Shown here in pieces: positions 8,399-18,432 of a DNA stretch of 64,000 nt. Below the pieces are notes generated by a model. That model ran no database searches, had not been told where the DNA came from, and saw nothing but the letters and a program-made list of their open reading frames with translations. The translations under genes and the position numbers were made by a program. How positions within the stretch are numbered: position 1 is the first letter of the stretch; each line of letters starts with the position of its first letter. Source of the stretch: an uncultured Aliiroseovarius sp. (lineage in GTDB: Bacteria > Pseudomonadota > Alphaproteobacteria > Rhodobacterales > Rhodobacteraceae); assembly GCF_947492455.1 (NCBI RefSeq), contig NZ_CANLNB010000001.1, forward strand, positions 496,001 through 560,000. The letters run 5' to 3'.

Positions 8399-10327
8399 TC
8401 AAGCCCGCTTTTCGCCGATTTGCGCAACGCCCAGAACGTCCAGCACCTTGGCTTCGATATCCTTGGCCGACAGCTTGGCGTCTTCGTACATCCGCGCAGG
8501 CGATGCGTGGTCGATGAACGTGTCGGGCAGGACCATCGAGCGGAATTTGAGGCCTGTGTCGAACACACCTTCCTCTGCCAACAGCTGCGCCACGTGGCTT
8601 CCGAACCCGCCGACGGCTCCTTCTTCGATGGTGATCAGGGCTTCGTGGTTTTCGGCCAGCGACAGGATCAAATCGCGATCCAGAGGCTTGGCGAATCGAG
8701 CGTCGGCGACGGAGGGTGTGATGCCGCGGGCAGACAGCGCCTCGGCGGCGGCCTCGGCCTCGGCCAAACGCGTGCCGAAGGACAGGATTGCCACGCGCGC
8801 GCCTTCGCGGATCATGCGGCCCTTGCCGATTTCCAGCACCTCACCCTTCTCGGGCAGTTCAACGCCCACGCCTTCGCCACGCGGATAGCGGAAGGCCGAG
8901 GGGCGGTCGTTAATCGAATGCGCGGTTGCGATCATGTGCATCAGCTCGGCCTCGTCCGCCGCAGCCATCAGCACCATGTCGGGCAGGTTGGCCAGGAACG
9001 CGATGTCGAAGGATCCGGCATGGGTCGCCCCATCGGCGCCGACCAGACCTGCGCGGTCGATGGCAAAGCGGACGGGCAGGCGTTGGACGGCCACGTCATG
9101 CACAACTTGGTCGTAGCCACGTTGCAGGAAGGTCGAATACATCGCGCAGAAGGGCTTCATGCCTCCAGCGGCAAGCGCGGCGGCGAAGGTCACGCCGTGT
9201 TGCTCGGCAATGCCCACGTCAAAACAGCGCGAGGGATAGCGTTCCGCCATCAGGTTCAGCCCTGTCCCGTCCGGCATTGCGGCGGTGACGGCGCAAACTT
9301 TGCCGTCCTCGGTAGCGAGCCGTACCAGCTCTTTCCCGAAGACCGAGGTATAACTGGGCGCGTTCGACGGCGCCTTGTGCTGCTTGCCGCTGGCCACGTC
9401 GAACTTCGCGGTGGCGTGGCCACGGTCGCGGGCGGCCTCGGCGGGGGCATAGCCCTTGCCCTTTTTGGTGATCACGTGGATCAGCATCGGGCCGGTGGCG
9501 CGGTCGTGGACGGTGCGCAGAACTGACAGAAGGCTGTCCATGTCATGCCCGTCGATGGGGCCAACGTAAGAAAAGCCCAGTTCCTCGAACAGGGTGCCGC
9601 CGACGGTCATCGACTTAACCATTTCCTTGGCCCGGCGTGCGCCTTCCTGGAAGGGTTCGGGCAGCAGGCTGACCGCGCCCTTGGCGGCGGCTTTCAGCTC
9701 TTGAAACGGTTCTTCGGCGTAAAGGCGGCTGAGATAACTGGATAGTGCGCCCACGGGCGGGGCGATCGACATGTCATTGTCGTTCAGGATCACGAACAGG
9801 CGGCGGTTCAGGTGGCCTGCGTTGTTCATGGCTTCGAACGCCATGCCCGCCGACATCGAGCCATCGCCGATCACGGCCACAGCGTCGCCAATCCCATGTT
9901 CCGGCGCGCCGCCAAGATCGCGGGCGACCGAGAAACCTAAAGCGGCTGAGATCGAGGTCGAGCTATGCCCCGCACCAAACGGGTCAAACGGGCTTTCCGA
10001 GCGTTTGGTGAAGCCAGACAAGCCACCTTCGCACCGCAGGGTGCGGATGCGGTCGCGACGTCCGGTCAGAATTTTGTGCGGATAGCATTGGTGGCCCACG
10101 TCCCAGACGATCCGGTCTTTCGGCGCGTCAAAGACCGCGTGCAGCGCTACGGTCAGCTCAACCACACCCAAACCCGCGCCCAAATGCCCGCCGGTTTCTG
10201 AGACGGCCGAGATCGTCTCGGCCCGGACGTCATGCGCCAGCTGTTCAAGCTCGCGGTCCGACAGGGTTTTCATGTCGGCGGGGACTGCTACGCGGTCCAG
10301 AATCGGTGTTTCGGGTCGGTCAGACAT
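8399..10327 (-). CDS. dxs: 1-deoxy-D-xylulose-5-phosphate synthase
   Basis: A 642-residue transketolase-fold enzyme of full family length. The N-terminal thiamine-diphosphate domain shows [13 protein letters not shown] and [16 protein letters not shown]; the middle domain shows [17 protein letters not shown]. It joins pyruvate and glyceraldehyde 3-phosphate to make DXP, the first step of the MEP isoprenoid pathway. It starts 15 bp after the ispA stop and is last in the run histone-deacetylase-like gene, xseB, ispA, dxs, a common alphaproteobacterial order. Confidence 0.97.
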   Translation of the reverse strand: MSDRPETPILDRVAVPADMKTLSDRELEQLAHDVRAETISAVSETGGHLGAGLGVVELTVALHAVFDAPKDRIVWDVGHQCYPHKILTGRRDRIRTLRCEGGLSGFTKRSESPFDPFGAGHSSTSISAALGFSVARDLGGAPEHGIGDAVAVIGDGSMSAGMAFEAMNNAGHLNRRLFVILNDNDMSIAPPVGALSSYLSRLYAEEPFQELKAAAKGAVSLLPEPFQEGARRAKEMVKSMTVGGTLFEELGFSYVGPIDGHDMDSLLSVLRTVHDRATGPMLIHVITKKGKGYAPAEAARDRGHATAKFDVASGKQHKAPSNAPSYTSVFGKELVRLATEDGKVCAVTAAMPDGTGLNLMAERYPSRCFDVGIAEQHGVTFAAALAAGGMKPFCAMYSTFLQRGYDQVVHDVAVQRLPVRFAIDRAGLVGADGATHAGSFDIAFLANLPDMVLMAAADEAELMHMIATAHSINDRPSAFRYPRGEGVGVELPEKGEVLEIGKGRMIREGARVAILSFGTRLAEAEAAAEALSARGITPSVADARFAKPLDRDLILSLAENHEALITIEEGAVGGFGSHVAQLLAEEGVFDTGLKFRSMVLPDTFIDHASPARMYEDAKLSAKDIEAKVLDVLGVAQIGEKRA

Positions 10328-10342
10328 AATTGCCCCGTTTGC

Positions 10343-11197
10343 CTATCTATCGCGCTGGATAACGAAGCGGGCGGCCTCTCGCAAGGTATCGGCATCCTCA
10401 CCATAGGGGGAAAGTGCGTCACAGGCTTGATCTACAAGCTCTTTTGCGCGGGTCTTTGCCGCTTCTAGCCCCAAAAGCGAGACGAAGGTGGCTTTGCCTG
10501 CATCGGCATCTTTGCCAACGGCCTTTCCGACGGCGGCGGCGTCGCCTTCGACGTCCAGAATGTCATCAGCGATTTGGAAGGCCAGACCCAGCGCTTTGGA
10601 ATAGTCCCGCATCGGCGCGATATCCGCCCCCGCTAGAACCGCGCCTGCTTCACCAGACCAACGGATCAGTGCGCCGGTTTTTCCTGCCTGAAGCTCGGTG
10701 ATTTGGTCCAAAGTCAGCGGGACCTCGGCAGTTTCGGCGGCGATATCCAGCGCTTGACCATGCACCATGCCCACTTGACCGGCCGCAATCGCCATAGACT
10801 GAACCAGTGGCACACGCGCGTCGCCCACATCGTCATGGGTTAGCAGCTCGAATGCCAGTGTTTGCAGGGCGTCGCCCACTAGAACGGCGGTCGCGTCGTC
10901 CCATTTCTTGTGCACGGTCGGCAGACCGCGCCGCAGATCGTCGTCATCCATGCAGGGCATGTCATCATGGACCAGCGAATAGGCGTGGATCGCCTCGATC
11001 GCGGCAGCAGGCCACAGGGCGCGGGCCTCGGCCACGCCGTGAATCCGTGCGCCTTCCATCACCAGAAAGGCGCGCAGCCCCTTACCGCCCGCGGTGGCAT
11101 AGCGCATCGGTTCCGCCAGTGCGCCTTTGTCAGAGATCGCAGCGTGCAGATGCGCCCGCGCAGCCCGCGCGGTGTCGTCCAGCCGTGATTTGAACAT
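10343..11197 (-). CDS. ispA: Farnesyl/geranyl diphosphate synthase
   Basis: A 284-residue short-chain polyprenyl synthase. The first aspartate-rich motif is DDMPCMDDDD (78-87) and the second is FQIADDILD near residue 215; GGKGLR near 38 binds isopentenyl diphosphate. It builds the C15 (or C10) diphosphate that feeds quinone, undecaprenyl and carotenoid synthesis. Its ATG directly follows the xseB stop (TAAATG). Product chain length cannot be fixed from the sequence, so the farnesyl assignment is inferred. Confidence 0.92.
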   Translation of the reverse strand: MFKSRLDDTARAARAHLHAAISDKGALAEPMRYATAGGKGLRAFLVMEGARIHGVAEARALWPAAAIEAIHAYSLVHDDMPCMDDDDLRRGLPTVHKKWDDATAVLVGDALQTLAFELLTHDDVGDARVPLVQSMAIAAGQVGMVHGQALDIAAETAEVPLTLDQITELQAGKTGALIRWSGEAGAVLAGADIAPMRDYSKALGLAFQIADDILDVEGDAAAVGKAVGKDADAGKATFVSLLGLEAAKTRAKELVDQACDALSPYGEDADTLREAARFVIQRDR

Positions 11198-11440
11198 TTA
11201 CAGACCTTCGACGGGGGCTGTCCCCGTGGGGGTGCCGTTCTGGTCCAGCGTGATGGCGGCGACCTTTTCTTCGGCCTCTTTCAGCTTGGTTTCGCAGCGC
11301 GCCTTCAGTTCGGCCCCGCGTTCATACAGCTTGATCGAATCTTCAAGCGCCACGTCACCGCGTTCCAGCTGGCCCACGACGGTTTCAAGTTCCCGCATGG
11401 CCTCTTCAAAGGACATTTCGCTTACTGGTGTGTCGCTCAT
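11198..11440 (-). CDS. xseB: Exodeoxyribonuclease VII small subunit
   Basis: An 80-residue mostly helical protein with the family core MSFEEAMRELETVVGQLERGDVALEDSIKLYERG. XseB binds the large subunit XseA to make the nuclease that digests single-stranded DNA. The start overlaps the stop of the upstream deacetylase gene (ATGA at 11437-11440), and the stop abuts the ispA start, so all three are probably co-translated. XseA is not in the window. Confidence 0.93.
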   Translation of the reverse strand: MSDTPVSEMSFEEAMRELETVVGQLERGDVALEDSIKLYERGAELKARCETKLKEAEEKVAAITLDQNGTPTGTAPVEGL

Positions 11441-12372
11441 GCGCCGCGCTCCATCATCACGTTGATATAGGCCCCGACGCTGTCGCCGAGGGCTTCCAGA
11501 TCATAGCCGCCCTCAAGCGACGATACCACCCGCCCATCGCAGCATTTATCCGCCAGATCGCAGATGCGATGCGCCAGCCATGCGAAATCGTTGGTCTCCC
11601 AGTGCAGATTGGCCAGCGGGTCGCGGGTGTGGGCGTCAAACCCGGCGGAGACCAGCACAAGCTGGGGGTTATAGGGCTCGATCTCGTCTGTTAGCACGCG
11701 GTCCCACGCGTCTCGCATTTCCGCGCCACCGGTGCCGCTTTTCAGGGGAAGGTTCAGCACCTGCCCAAACGCGCCTTTTTGGTGGATGCCACCTGACCCC
11801 GGATAGAGCGGCATCTGGTGCGACGACACAAACCGCACCCGGCTTTCATGCCACAGCACATCCTGCGTGCCATTGCCGTGGTGGACGTCGAAATCCAGCA
11901 CCGCCACACGGTCCAGCCCGTGGGTATTGGCTGCATGGATGGCCGCAATGGCGACGGTGGAAAACAGGCAGAAGCCCATCGGTGTCGCTTTCTCGGCGTG
12001 GTGACCCGGGGGGCGGCAGGCGATGAAGGCGTTTTGCGCCTCGCCCGCCATCACGCGGTTCACGGCGTCGATATTACCACCGATGGCCCGCAGGGCGGCT
12101 TCGAACGATCCGGGGGCCATGAACGTGTCGCCATCCAGCTGCGCCCAGCCCTCGACCGGCTGCGCATTCTCGATCCGCTCGAAATAGGCGCGGGAATGGC
12201 CAAGGCGCACGTGGTCCAGCGACGCAACAGGCGGTTTAGGCCGGATTAGAGACTGAAACTGGGGGGCGGACAGGGCGGTTTCGATTGCTTCCAGACGCGC
12301 GACCTGCTCGGGATGGCCGGGCGGGGTGATGTGGTCGAAGCAAACCGGATGGGTGTAAAGCAGCGTTGTCAT
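11437..12372 (-). CDS. Histone deacetylase-family (AcuC/APAH-like) hydrolase
   Basis: A 311-residue protein of the zinc-dependent deacetylase superfamily. Catalytic and metal residues are visible: H124-H125 in RPPGHHAEK, D160-D162-H164 in LDFDVHHGNG, and an aspartate in SAGFDAHTRDP. Bacterial members act on acetylated proteins, acetylpolyamines or related amides; the substrate here is unknown. It is the first gene of the xseB-ispA-dxs operon. An 'acetoin utilisation' label would go beyond the evidence. Confidence 0.88.
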   Translation of the reverse strand: MTTLLYTHPVCFDHITPPGHPEQVARLEAIETALSAPQFQSLIRPKPPVASLDHVRLGHSRAYFERIENAQPVEGWAQLDGDTFMAPGSFEAALRAIGGNIDAVNRVMAGEAQNAFIACRPPGHHAEKATPMGFCLFSTVAIAAIHAANTHGLDRVAVLDFDVHHGNGTQDVLWHESRVRFVSSHQMPLYPGSGGIHQKGAFGQVLNLPLKSGTGGAEMRDAWDRVLTDEIEPYNPQLVLVSAGFDAHTRDPLANLHWETNDFAWLAHRICDLADKCCDGRVVSSLEGGYDLEALGDSVGAYINVMMERGA

Positions 12373-12418
12373 GGCGCGACGCTAGGGCAATAGTGACGCA
12401 ACAACAAGAGAGGTTCCG

Positions 12419-12958
12419 ATGCGCTGGATCATCCCGTTTCTATTGGCCGCATCCCCGGCATGGGCCGAGGGGTTTTCGATGCAGATCAGCGGTGATTTCA
12501 CCGGGGATGGGGTCGAGGATCACGCCGCGCTGATGGACTTCGGACGCACCGGCGATGCCGACCTGCTGCTCAAGCTTGGCGGAGGTGAGACCTTGTGGGT
12601 GCAGGACGTGGTCTGGGTTGGAGGGATCGGACAGCAGCCTTCGCTGACCGTCACGCCGAATGGCTCGCTTCAGGTGATGTCCCACAACAGCGCCATTGGC
12701 CGGAACAGGTGGGAGCAGATTCATACGCTCGCATGGCGCGACGGGGCGATGCGGATCGCGGGCTATACCTATCGTTGGTATGACACGCTGAACCTTGATG
12801 ATATCGGCAGTTGCGACCTGAACCTGCTGTCCGGAAAGGGCGAGGTGTCGACAGGGCAAGACAGCGCAACGCGCGTGATCTCGGTCATGACGCCGGCCTA
12901 TCCGATCCAACACTGGATCTACGATATGCCGCCAGAATGTGCCGCTCTGCTGGAATAG
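12419..12958 (+). CDS. Secreted hypothetical protein with a calcium-type loop
   Basis: A 179-residue protein with a clear signal peptide (MRWIIPFLLAASPAWA) and an early GDFTGDGVEDHAAL segment that resembles the calcium-binding loops of FG-GAP/VCBS or dockerin-like repeats. The rest is beta-rich, with two cysteines late in the chain (SCDLN and PPECA) that could pair in the periplasm. A GAGAGG ribosome site supports the start. It stands alone, divergent from the deacetylase operon. No function is assigned. Confidence 0.65.
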   Translation: MRWIIPFLLAASPAWAEGFSMQISGDFTGDGVEDHAALMDFGRTGDADLLLKLGGGETLWVQDVVWVGGIGQQPSLTVTPNGSLQVMSHNSAIGRNRWEQIHTLAWRDGAMRIAGYTYRWYDTLNLDDIGSCDLNLLSGKGEVSTGQDSATRVISVMTPAYPIQHWIYDMPPECAALLE

Positions 12959-12969
12959 ACTCCCGTTTT

Positions 12970-13053
12970 GCATTTCCTTGCCAGAAATATCCTGGGGTGA
13001 ATGCGCGCCAGCGCAGAGGGGCAAAGCCCCTACAGGCTCACGAAGTGAGCCAC
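12970..13053 (+). repeat. Composite intergenic element, copy 3
   Basis: Module order is tttccttgccagaaatatcc, then a gggg/cccc hairpin (gaggggcaaagcccc), then a ggctcac-gaa-gtgagcc hairpin near 13035-13051. The final hairpin is the same as in copy 2 except for the loop. It separates the secreted protein gene from petR, which converge. Confidence 0.55.
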
Positions 13054-13059
13054 CGATGC

Positions 13060-13761
13060 TTAATCCGGCGCCAGCATATACCCCGCCCCGCGGACCGTTT
13101 GCAGGTAACGCGGTTGTTTCGGATCTGCTTCCAGCTTGCGGCGCAGGCGGGTGATCTGCACATCCACCGCGCGTTCCTGCGCTTGCCCCTGATCGCGGCC
13201 CAATTGTTCCACCAAGGACGCGCGACTAACCGGTTCTGACGGCGTGGCCGAAAAGATCTTCATCAGCTGGTTTTCCGTGGCCGTCAGGCGCACCAGCTCT
13301 TCGCCGCACCACAGTTCGCCGCGTTCGATGTCATAGGTTTTGTCGCCCAGGGTCAGGGATTTCGGGCTGGCCTCTTCCGAGGCAGCGGGCATGCGCCGCA
13401 GGATTGCGTTGATCCGCAGCAGCAGTTCTTTCGGCTCAAACGGTTTCGCCAGATAGTCATCAGCGCCGGCTTCAAGGCCTTTGATGCGATCCTCAGTCTC
13501 GCCTTTGGCGGTCAGCAGCAGGATCGGCGTTGTCAGCGTCTCGCGCAGGGATCGGGTCAGGCTGATCCCATCCTCGCCCGGCATCATGACGTCAGTGACG
13601 ATCAGGTCGAAATCCAGCCCGGCCAGCAGGCGGCGGGCATGGGCGGCATCCCGGGCCGCGCTGACCCAGAAGCCATTGCGCACCAAAAACTTCTGAAGAA
13701 GCCCGCGAATGCGTTCGTCGTCGTCGATGATCAGCAGATGTGCTTCGGGCGCGTCAGTCAT
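13060..13761 (-). CDS. petR: OmpR-family response regulator, PetR-like
   Basis: A 233-residue two-domain regulator. The receiver domain (about 8-122) has the acidic pair IIDDDE, the phosphoacceptor aspartate in LIVTDVMMPGEDG, the switch LLLTAKG and the conserved lysine in AKPFEPKEL. The C-terminal winged helix ends with RGAGYMLAPD. It overlaps the upstream MarR-type gene by 8 bp, as in the petP-petR pair of Rhodobacter, which is why PetR is proposed. No histidine kinase is adjacent. Confidence 0.82.
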   Translation of the reverse strand: MTDAPEAHLLIIDDDERIRGLLQKFLVRNGFWVSAARDAAHARRLLAGLDFDLIVTDVMMPGEDGISLTRSLRETLTTPILLLTAKGETEDRIKGLEAGADDYLAKPFEPKELLLRINAILRRMPAASEEASPKSLTLGDKTYDIERGELWCGEELVRLTATENQLMKIFSATPSEPVSRASLVEQLGRDQGQAQERAVDVQITRLRRKLEADPKQPRYLQTVRGAGYMLAPD

Positions 13762-14260
13762 GTCTGCTTTCCTTCATCCGGGTGAAATGGCGCTGCATGT
13801 CGGTGTCCATCATGGCCTCAAGCACGGTGCGGAAACCCTGTACGGCCTCGGGACCGGCCTCGCGATAGGCTTGGCGCATCCGTTCGCGCTGGGCGTCAGA
13901 GAGTTCTTGCTCCAGCGCGGTGCCGTTCTCGGTCAAAAACAGGTTCCGTTCACGCTTGTCGCGGGTGCCCACGCGGCTTTCGACCAGCTCGTCTTCGATC
14001 AGCGTCCGCAGCACGCGGTTCAGCGACTGCTTGGTCACACCCAGAATGGACAGCAGATTGTTCACCGTCGTGCCCGGCGCGCGGCTGATAAAGTGCAATG
14101 CGCGGTGATGGGCGCGGCCATATCCGTATTTGTTCAGAATGCGATCAGGATCCGCCGTAAAGCCGCGATAGGCAAAGAACATCGCCTCGATGCCCTTGCG
14201 CAATTGCTCGTCCGTTAGGAACAGAAGGCTTTGTCCACCGGGGGACTGGCGTTCACTCAT
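13754..14260 (-). CDS. petP: MarR-family regulator, PetP-like
   Basis: A 168-residue winged-helix protein. HRALHFISRAPGTTVNNLLSILGVTKQSLNRVLRTL is the DNA-reading helix pair of MarR proteins, followed by the wing with ESRVGTRDKRERNLFLTENG. The ATG at 14260 has GAGG seven bases upstream; an upstream start at 14281 has none. It is translationally coupled to the response regulator. The petP name rests on this arrangement. The divergent neighbour is ilvE. Confidence 0.8.
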   Translation of the reverse strand: MSERQSPGGQSLLFLTDEQLRKGIEAMFFAYRGFTADPDRILNKYGYGRAHHRALHFISRAPGTTVNNLLSILGVTKQSLNRVLRTLIEDELVESRVGTRDKRERNLFLTENGTALEQELSDAQRERMRQAYREAGPEAVQGFRTVLEAMMDTDMQRHFTRMKESRHD

Positions 14261-14281
14261 GACGACCTCATCACAAATCAT

Positions 14282-14446
14282 GTTACAGTTTCCAGTTTTA
14301 TGTCAGTGTTGTTGACTTTCCAAGAATCAATTGTTAGCGATTTGCGGATTTCGCGAAATATTATGTCCGATGCGGACCGAATTCGCGCAACAAATGGAAA
14401 AATGCTGCGGAAGTGACTGCGGCTCAGAACTGGAAAGGACGGAAAC
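14282..14446. promoter_or_regulatory. Divergent petP/ilvE promoter region
   Basis: 165 bp of AT-richer DNA between two divergent starts. An imperfect inverted repeat ttgactttccaagaatcaa lies at 14312-14330 and could be a MarR-type operator; it also contains a TTGACT hexamer that could serve ilvE as a -35 box, but no good -10 follows at 17 bp. A weak inference. Confidence 0.3.
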
Positions 14447-15313
14447 ATGAGCGGATATGATGATCGCGACGGCAAGATCTGGATGGACGGCCAATTGGTC
14501 GAATGGCGCGATGCGAACGTCCACATTCTGACCCACGCGCTGCACTATGCCTCGTCGGTGTTCGAGGGCGAGCGCCTGTATGACGGCAAGATCTTCCTCA
14601 GCCGTAAGCACTCAGAGCGCCTGCTGAAATCGGGCGAGATGATGGATATGCCGATCCCCTATTCGGTGGATGAAATTGAAGCCGCCAAGCAAGCGGTTGT
14701 CGAGGCAAACGGCCTGACCAATGCCTATGTGCGCGTTGTTGCGTGGCGCGGGGCCGGTGAAGACATGGGTGTCAGTTCTGCCAAGAACCCGGTTCGTATG
14801 GCGGTGGCTGCGTGGGCTTGGGGCGATTACTACGGCGACGCCAAGATGAAAGGCGCCAAGCTGGACATCGCCAAGTGGAAGCGTCCGTCGCCCGAAACCA
14901 TCCCGACCGCCGCCAAGGCCGCTGGTCTGTACATGATCTGCACCATGTCCAAGCACGCGGCCGAGGCCAAAGGCTGCTCGGATGCGCTGTTCATGGATTA
15001 CCGTGGCTACGTGGCCGAGGCGACCGGGGCCAACGTCTTCTTCGTGAAGGACGGCGAGGTGCACACCCCGATCCCCGACGCGATCCTGAACGGCCTGACC
15101 CGTCAGACGGTCATCGGCATGTTGAAAGAAAAAGGCATCACCGTGCACGAGCGTCACATCATGCCCGAGGAACTGGCCGATTTCGAACAGTGCTGGCTGA
15201 CTGGTTCGGCCGCCGAGGTGACCCCGGTTGGCCAGATCGGCGACTACACGTTTGAAGTGGGCGCGCTGACCCGCGACATCGCGGAAAGCTATGAAAAGCT
15301 GGTCCGCAGCTAA
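14447..15313 (+). CDS. ilvE: Branched-chain amino acid aminotransferase
   Basis: A 288-residue class IV PLP aminotransferase. It starts MSGYDDRDGKIWMDG and has the typical THALHYASSVFEGERLYDG segment and the late FEQCWLTGSAAEVTPV loop. It interconverts leucine, isoleucine and valine with their 2-oxo acids. AAGGACGG precedes the start at a good distance. The small membrane-anchored gene at 15323 follows after 9 bp, so both may share a transcript. Confidence 0.94.
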   Translation: MSGYDDRDGKIWMDGQLVEWRDANVHILTHALHYASSVFEGERLYDGKIFLSRKHSERLLKSGEMMDMPIPYSVDEIEAAKQAVVEANGLTNAYVRVVAWRGAGEDMGVSSAKNPVRMAVAAWAWGDYYGDAKMKGAKLDIAKWKRPSPETIPTAAKAAGLYMICTMSKHAAEAKGCSDALFMDYRGYVAEATGANVFFVKDGEVHTPIPDAILNGLTRQTVIGMLKEKGITVHERHIMPEELADFEQCWLTGSAAEVTPVGQIGDYTFEVGALTRDIAESYEKLVRS

Positions 15314-15322
15314 CGCCGTTTA

Positions 15323-15805
15323 ATGCTTTTTGAACGCCCGTCTCCTAGGCTGATGCCAGTCAAAGGGGGCGGGCGTTTGCTGTCCAGAAATCTCAAAATC
15401 CTGATCGCGATCATTGTCGTCGTGGTGCTACCCACTGCGGCGGCGCTCACGTGGTATTGGGTGACCAAAGATCCAACGATTCGCCCCTTGGGCATCACCA
15501 AGCGGGCGCTGGTCGAACGCACCGCCCAGGACGGGGCGCTGTTGACCATCGTGATCCGCTTCGATCCTGACCAAGACGGCAAAGCCAGCGACGCATTGGG
15601 CGCGAATATCGTGCGCGCTCTGGAAGCGAAGGGCGTGATTGGCAGCGTGAAACGCTTGCCCATGCAGGGACAAGAGATGACGGTGACCTATTTGGTCGGC
15701 GCTTCGACTCTTGGACCGTATTCAGCGTCGCACGCCTCGTCCGGGATCAACGCGGCGGTGGGGGCCTATCGCATGGTCGTGCCGCCTGAAACGCCCGGCA
15801 ACTAA
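15323..15805 (+). CDS. Membrane-anchored hypothetical protein
   Basis: About 160 residues, not recognised. One transmembrane helix (about 25-47, [17 protein letters not shown]) is followed by a soluble domain rich in beta segments ([14 protein letters not shown]..., [11 protein letters not shown]). The start could be ATG 15323 or ATG 15353; the second places the helix nearer the N-terminus. Neither has a strong ribosome site. It follows ilvE closely and its last four bases overlap the end of queG on the other strand. Confidence 0.6.
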   Translation: MLFERPSPRLMPVKGGGRLLSRNLKILIAIIVVVVLPTAAALTWYWVTKDPTIRPLGITKRALVERTAQDGALLTIVIRFDPDQDGKASDALGANIVRALEAKGVIGSVKRLPMQGQEMTVTYLVGASTLGPYSASHASSGINAAVGAYRMVVPPETPGN

Positions 15806-16815
15806 ACCCCTCGCAGTCGCGCCTTGGCCCAGCGTGCCGCATCAGCCACTACAGGGTCCGGATCGCCCAAATGTGGCTCTAACGCAGGCAAAAACGCGGG
15901 ATCGTTCGAGTTTCCGACGGCATAGAGCACATTGCGCAGGAAGCGGTCCCGCCCAATCCGCTTGATTGGACTACCCGAGAATTTCGCGCGGAACGCGGCA
16001 TCATCCAGACCCATCAAGTCGGCCAGTCTCGGGGCCAACAGATCCTCGCGCGCGGCATAGCGGATTTCCTGTGCCTGAGTGGCGAACTTGTTCCACGGAC
16101 AGGCGGCAAGGCAGTCGTCGCAACCATAAATCCGGTTGCCCAGCTTCGCGCGCAGTTCCTCGTCCACCGGGCCTTTGTGCTCGATCGTCAGATAGGAAAT
16201 GCAGCGCCGCGCATCCAACTGAAACGGGGCAGGGAAGGCATCTGTCGGGCAGGCGTCCAGACAGGCGGTGCAAGACCCGCAATTCTCGCGTCCCGGCGCG
16301 TCCGCAGGCAGCTCCAGCGTGGTAAAGATCGCGCCCAGAAAGAACCAATTCCCCAGCTCGCGTGACAGAAGGTTGGTATGCTTGCCCTGCCAGCCAAGAC
16401 CAGCCGCCGCGCCCAAGGGCTTCTCCATCACCGGGGCGGTATCAACGAAGACTTTAATCTCGCCCCCGAAGCGCTCGATCATCCAGCGCCCCACGCGCTT
16501 CAACCGCTTCTTAACGATGTCATGATAGTCCTTGTTCTGCGCATAGACGCTGATCGCCGCGCGATCTGGCTGGCCGATCACCTCCATCGGATCATGATCC
16601 GGCGTATAGGGTTCTGCCAGCATGATCACCGACCGCGCCTCCGGCCACAACGCCGCCGGGTTGCCGCGCCAATGCATCCGCTCGCCCATCCACGCCATAT
16701 CGCCATGCCGCCCCTCGGCCACGAACTGCTCCAACCGTGCGGCAATCTCGGGCACCGTGTCGGGCCGACATACGCGCGCTAATGCAAAGCCCTCGGCCTG
16801 CGCCTGCGCGATCAT
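15802..16815 (-). CDS. queG: Epoxyqueuosine reductase
   Basis: A 337-residue protein with the QueG layout: a cobalamin-binding N-terminal domain (about 1-160), two 4Fe-4S ferredoxin clusters ([12 protein letters not shown] and [13 protein letters not shown]), and a C-terminal HEAT-like helical tail. It reduces epoxyqueuosine to queuosine in the tRNA wobble base. The start at 16815 ([10 protein letters not shown]) is chosen because upstream sequence belongs to a repeated intergenic element rather than coding DNA. No other queuosine gene is nearby. Confidence 0.92.
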   Translation of the reverse strand: MIAQAQAEGFALARVCRPDTVPEIAARLEQFVAEGRHGDMAWMGERMHWRGNPAALWPEARSVIMLAEPYTPDHDPMEVIGQPDRAAISVYAQNKDYHDIVKKRLKRVGRWMIERFGGEIKVFVDTAPVMEKPLGAAAGLGWQGKHTNLLSRELGNWFFLGAIFTTLELPADAPGRENCGSCTACLDACPTDAFPAPFQLDARRCISYLTIEHKGPVDEELRAKLGNRIYGCDDCLAACPWNKFATQAQEIRYAAREDLLAPRLADLMGLDDAAFRAKFSGSPIKRIGRDRFLRNVLYAVGNSNDPAFLPALEPHLGDPDPVVADAARWAKARLRGV

Positions 16816-16817
16816 TT

Positions 16818-16890
16818 CGTTTTTCTTGTCAGAAATATCCTCGGGGGGAGAGCCGGGTTTACCCGGATCGGGGGGCAGACGGCCCCCCTG
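16818..16890 (-). repeat. Composite intergenic element, copy 4
   Basis: On the plus strand tttttcttgtcagaaatatc is followed by ctcgggggg, a gccgggtttacccgg hairpin and a ggggggc-aga-cggcccccc hairpin. It lies between the GST gene stop and the queG start, with its first module only a few bases from the queG ATG, so it may contain the queG ribosome-site region as well. Confidence 0.5.
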
Positions 16891-16904
16891 CGGCGGCTTG
16901 CGCT

Positions 16905-17570
16905 TCAAAAGTCCAGATCCGCGTAATGCGCGGGCTGGGGGAAGCCGGGGATCTGGTCGGCCAGGATCGAGCGGAACGCCGGGCGGGATTTGATCTTGGC
17001 GTACCAGTCGCGCACATTCGCATTTCGGTTCCAGTCCACGTCGCTGATATAATCCAGCGCCGACAGATGCGCAGCGGCGGCAAAATCGGCCAGCGACATC
17101 TCGTTCCCTGCCAGCCAACGGCGCTGATCCAACAGCCACCCCATGTAATCCAAGTGATACTTGATCGCCTTGGCGCCCGCTTTCACGTTCTTGCTTTCGG
17201 GATATCCGGTGCCCATGACCTTTTTATTCACCCGCTCATACAGCAGGTTCGAGGTCACCTCGTTATGGAACTTGTCGTCAAACCAGCTGACCAGCCGACG
17301 GACCTCATAGCGCCCCTCGGGGTCGCGGGGCAGAAGCGCGGGGTCGGGGAACTTTTCTTCCAGATATTCGCAGATCGCCGCGCTTTCGGTCAGTAGCCGC
17401 CCGTCGATTTTCAGGATCGGCACCTTGCCCGCCGGGTTGCGGCGCAGAAACTCGGGGTTCCGTTCCCAATAACGCTCTTCGACAAGCTCGACCTCGACCT
17501 TCTTTTCGGCAAGGGACAGCCGCACCTTGCGGCAGAACGGGGACAGGGGAACGTGAAAAAGGCGGTTCAT
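16905..17570 (-). CDS. Glutathione S-transferase family protein
   Basis: A 221-residue protein with an N-terminal thioredoxin-fold domain ([23 protein letters not shown], then [26 protein letters not shown], the glutathione-contacting strand and Glu-Ser pair) and a C-terminal helical domain. It may conjugate glutathione to electrophiles; the substrate is unknown. SPFC may supply the active-site residue, as in beta- or omega-like classes. ATG 17570 is preferred to the TTG two codons earlier. Reads the same way as queG across the repeat element. Confidence 0.88.
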   Translation of the reverse strand: MNRLFHVPLSPFCRKVRLSLAEKKVEVELVEERYWERNPEFLRRNPAGKVPILKIDGRLLTESAAICEYLEEKFPDPALLPRDPEGRYEVRRLVSWFDDKFHNEVTSNLLYERVNKKVMGTGYPESKNVKAGAKAIKYHLDYMGWLLDQRRWLAGNEMSLADFAAAAHLSALDYISDVDWNRNANVRDWYAKIKSRPAFRSILADQIPGFPQPAHYADLDF

Positions 17571-17624
17571 GTGCAACTTCTGGTCTTGGAGTATGCCCCG
17601 TATTGCCCCGAACGCGCCACGGGA

Positions 17625-18386
17625 TCAATCCTCGAAGCAGCTTGAGCGCCCATCCGCACGGATCGTGGCCGCTCCGTCCATGATGGACTGGGCGCGCTTG
17701 CGCACGAATGGGGACGGACGCGAGGCCGAACGTTCCTTGGGATTGGGAAGAAGGGCGGCCAGTCGGGCGGCCTGTGTGGCGGTCAATTCTTCGGGGCCGA
17801 CACCGAAATAGTGGCGCGCGGCGGCTTCGACACCGAAAACGCCTTCGTCGAATTCGGCGATGTTCAAATAGACCTCGACGATCCGGCGCTTGGTCCAGAC
17901 CAGCTCGACTGCGGGGGTCAGCCCGGCTTCCAGCGCTTTGCGCAGCCACGACCGCCCATGCCACAGGAAGGTGTTTTTCACGACCTGTTGCGTCAGAGTG
18001 GATGCTCCGCGATTGCCGCCATCCTCGATCGCGGCGCGGATCGCGCCCATGTCAAATCCCCAATGCTGGCAGAAATTCGCGTCTTCGGCGGCCACGACGG
18101 ACCGCGCCATGACCGGGGCAATTTCATCCAGATTAACCCATTGCCGATCCACGTCCCCAAGCCGCATCTTTTCGGTGACGATATAGGGCGTCGTCAGCGG
18201 GTTGATTACAGTGCACGAGGTGATGGTCAGGCCAACAAGAATCACCACAGCCAAGACCCCACGACGCAGCCAGCGCAGCGGTTTGGACCACTTGCGGGGT
18301 TTGGACGTGCCTGTCTTCGCCTTAGGCGCCTTTTTGGCGCTGGTTTTCTTTGTTGTCTTGCTCTTAGCCACGCCGGATGTTCCCAC
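17625..18386 (-). CDS. mtgA: Monofunctional biosynthetic peptidoglycan transglycosylase
   Basis: About 253 residues with a lysine-rich cytoplasmic start, a single membrane helix (about 46-66) and a GT51 glycosyltransferase domain. The catalytic glutamate lies in [31 protein letters not shown] and [22 protein letters not shown] are the other GT51 motifs. It polymerises lipid II into glycan strands and has no transpeptidase domain. The start could be GTG 18386 or GTG 18371; neither has a clear ribosome site. Confidence 0.92.
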   Translation of the reverse strand: MGTSGVAKSKTTKKTSAKKAPKAKTGTSKPRKWSKPLRWLRRGVLAVVILVGLTITSCTVINPLTTPYIVTEKMRLGDVDRQWVNLDEIAPVMARSVVAAEDANFCQHWGFDMGAIRAAIEDGGNRGASTLTQQVVKNTFLWHGRSWLRKALEAGLTPAVELVWTKRRIVEVYLNIAEFDEGVFGVEAAARHYFGVGPEELTATQAARLAALLPNPKERSASRPSPFVRKRAQSIMDGAATIRADGRSSCFED

Positions 18387-18432
18387 AAGGGGGGTGAGGG
18401 GTCAATGATTTGGCAGCTTTGTGTGCGGGGGA

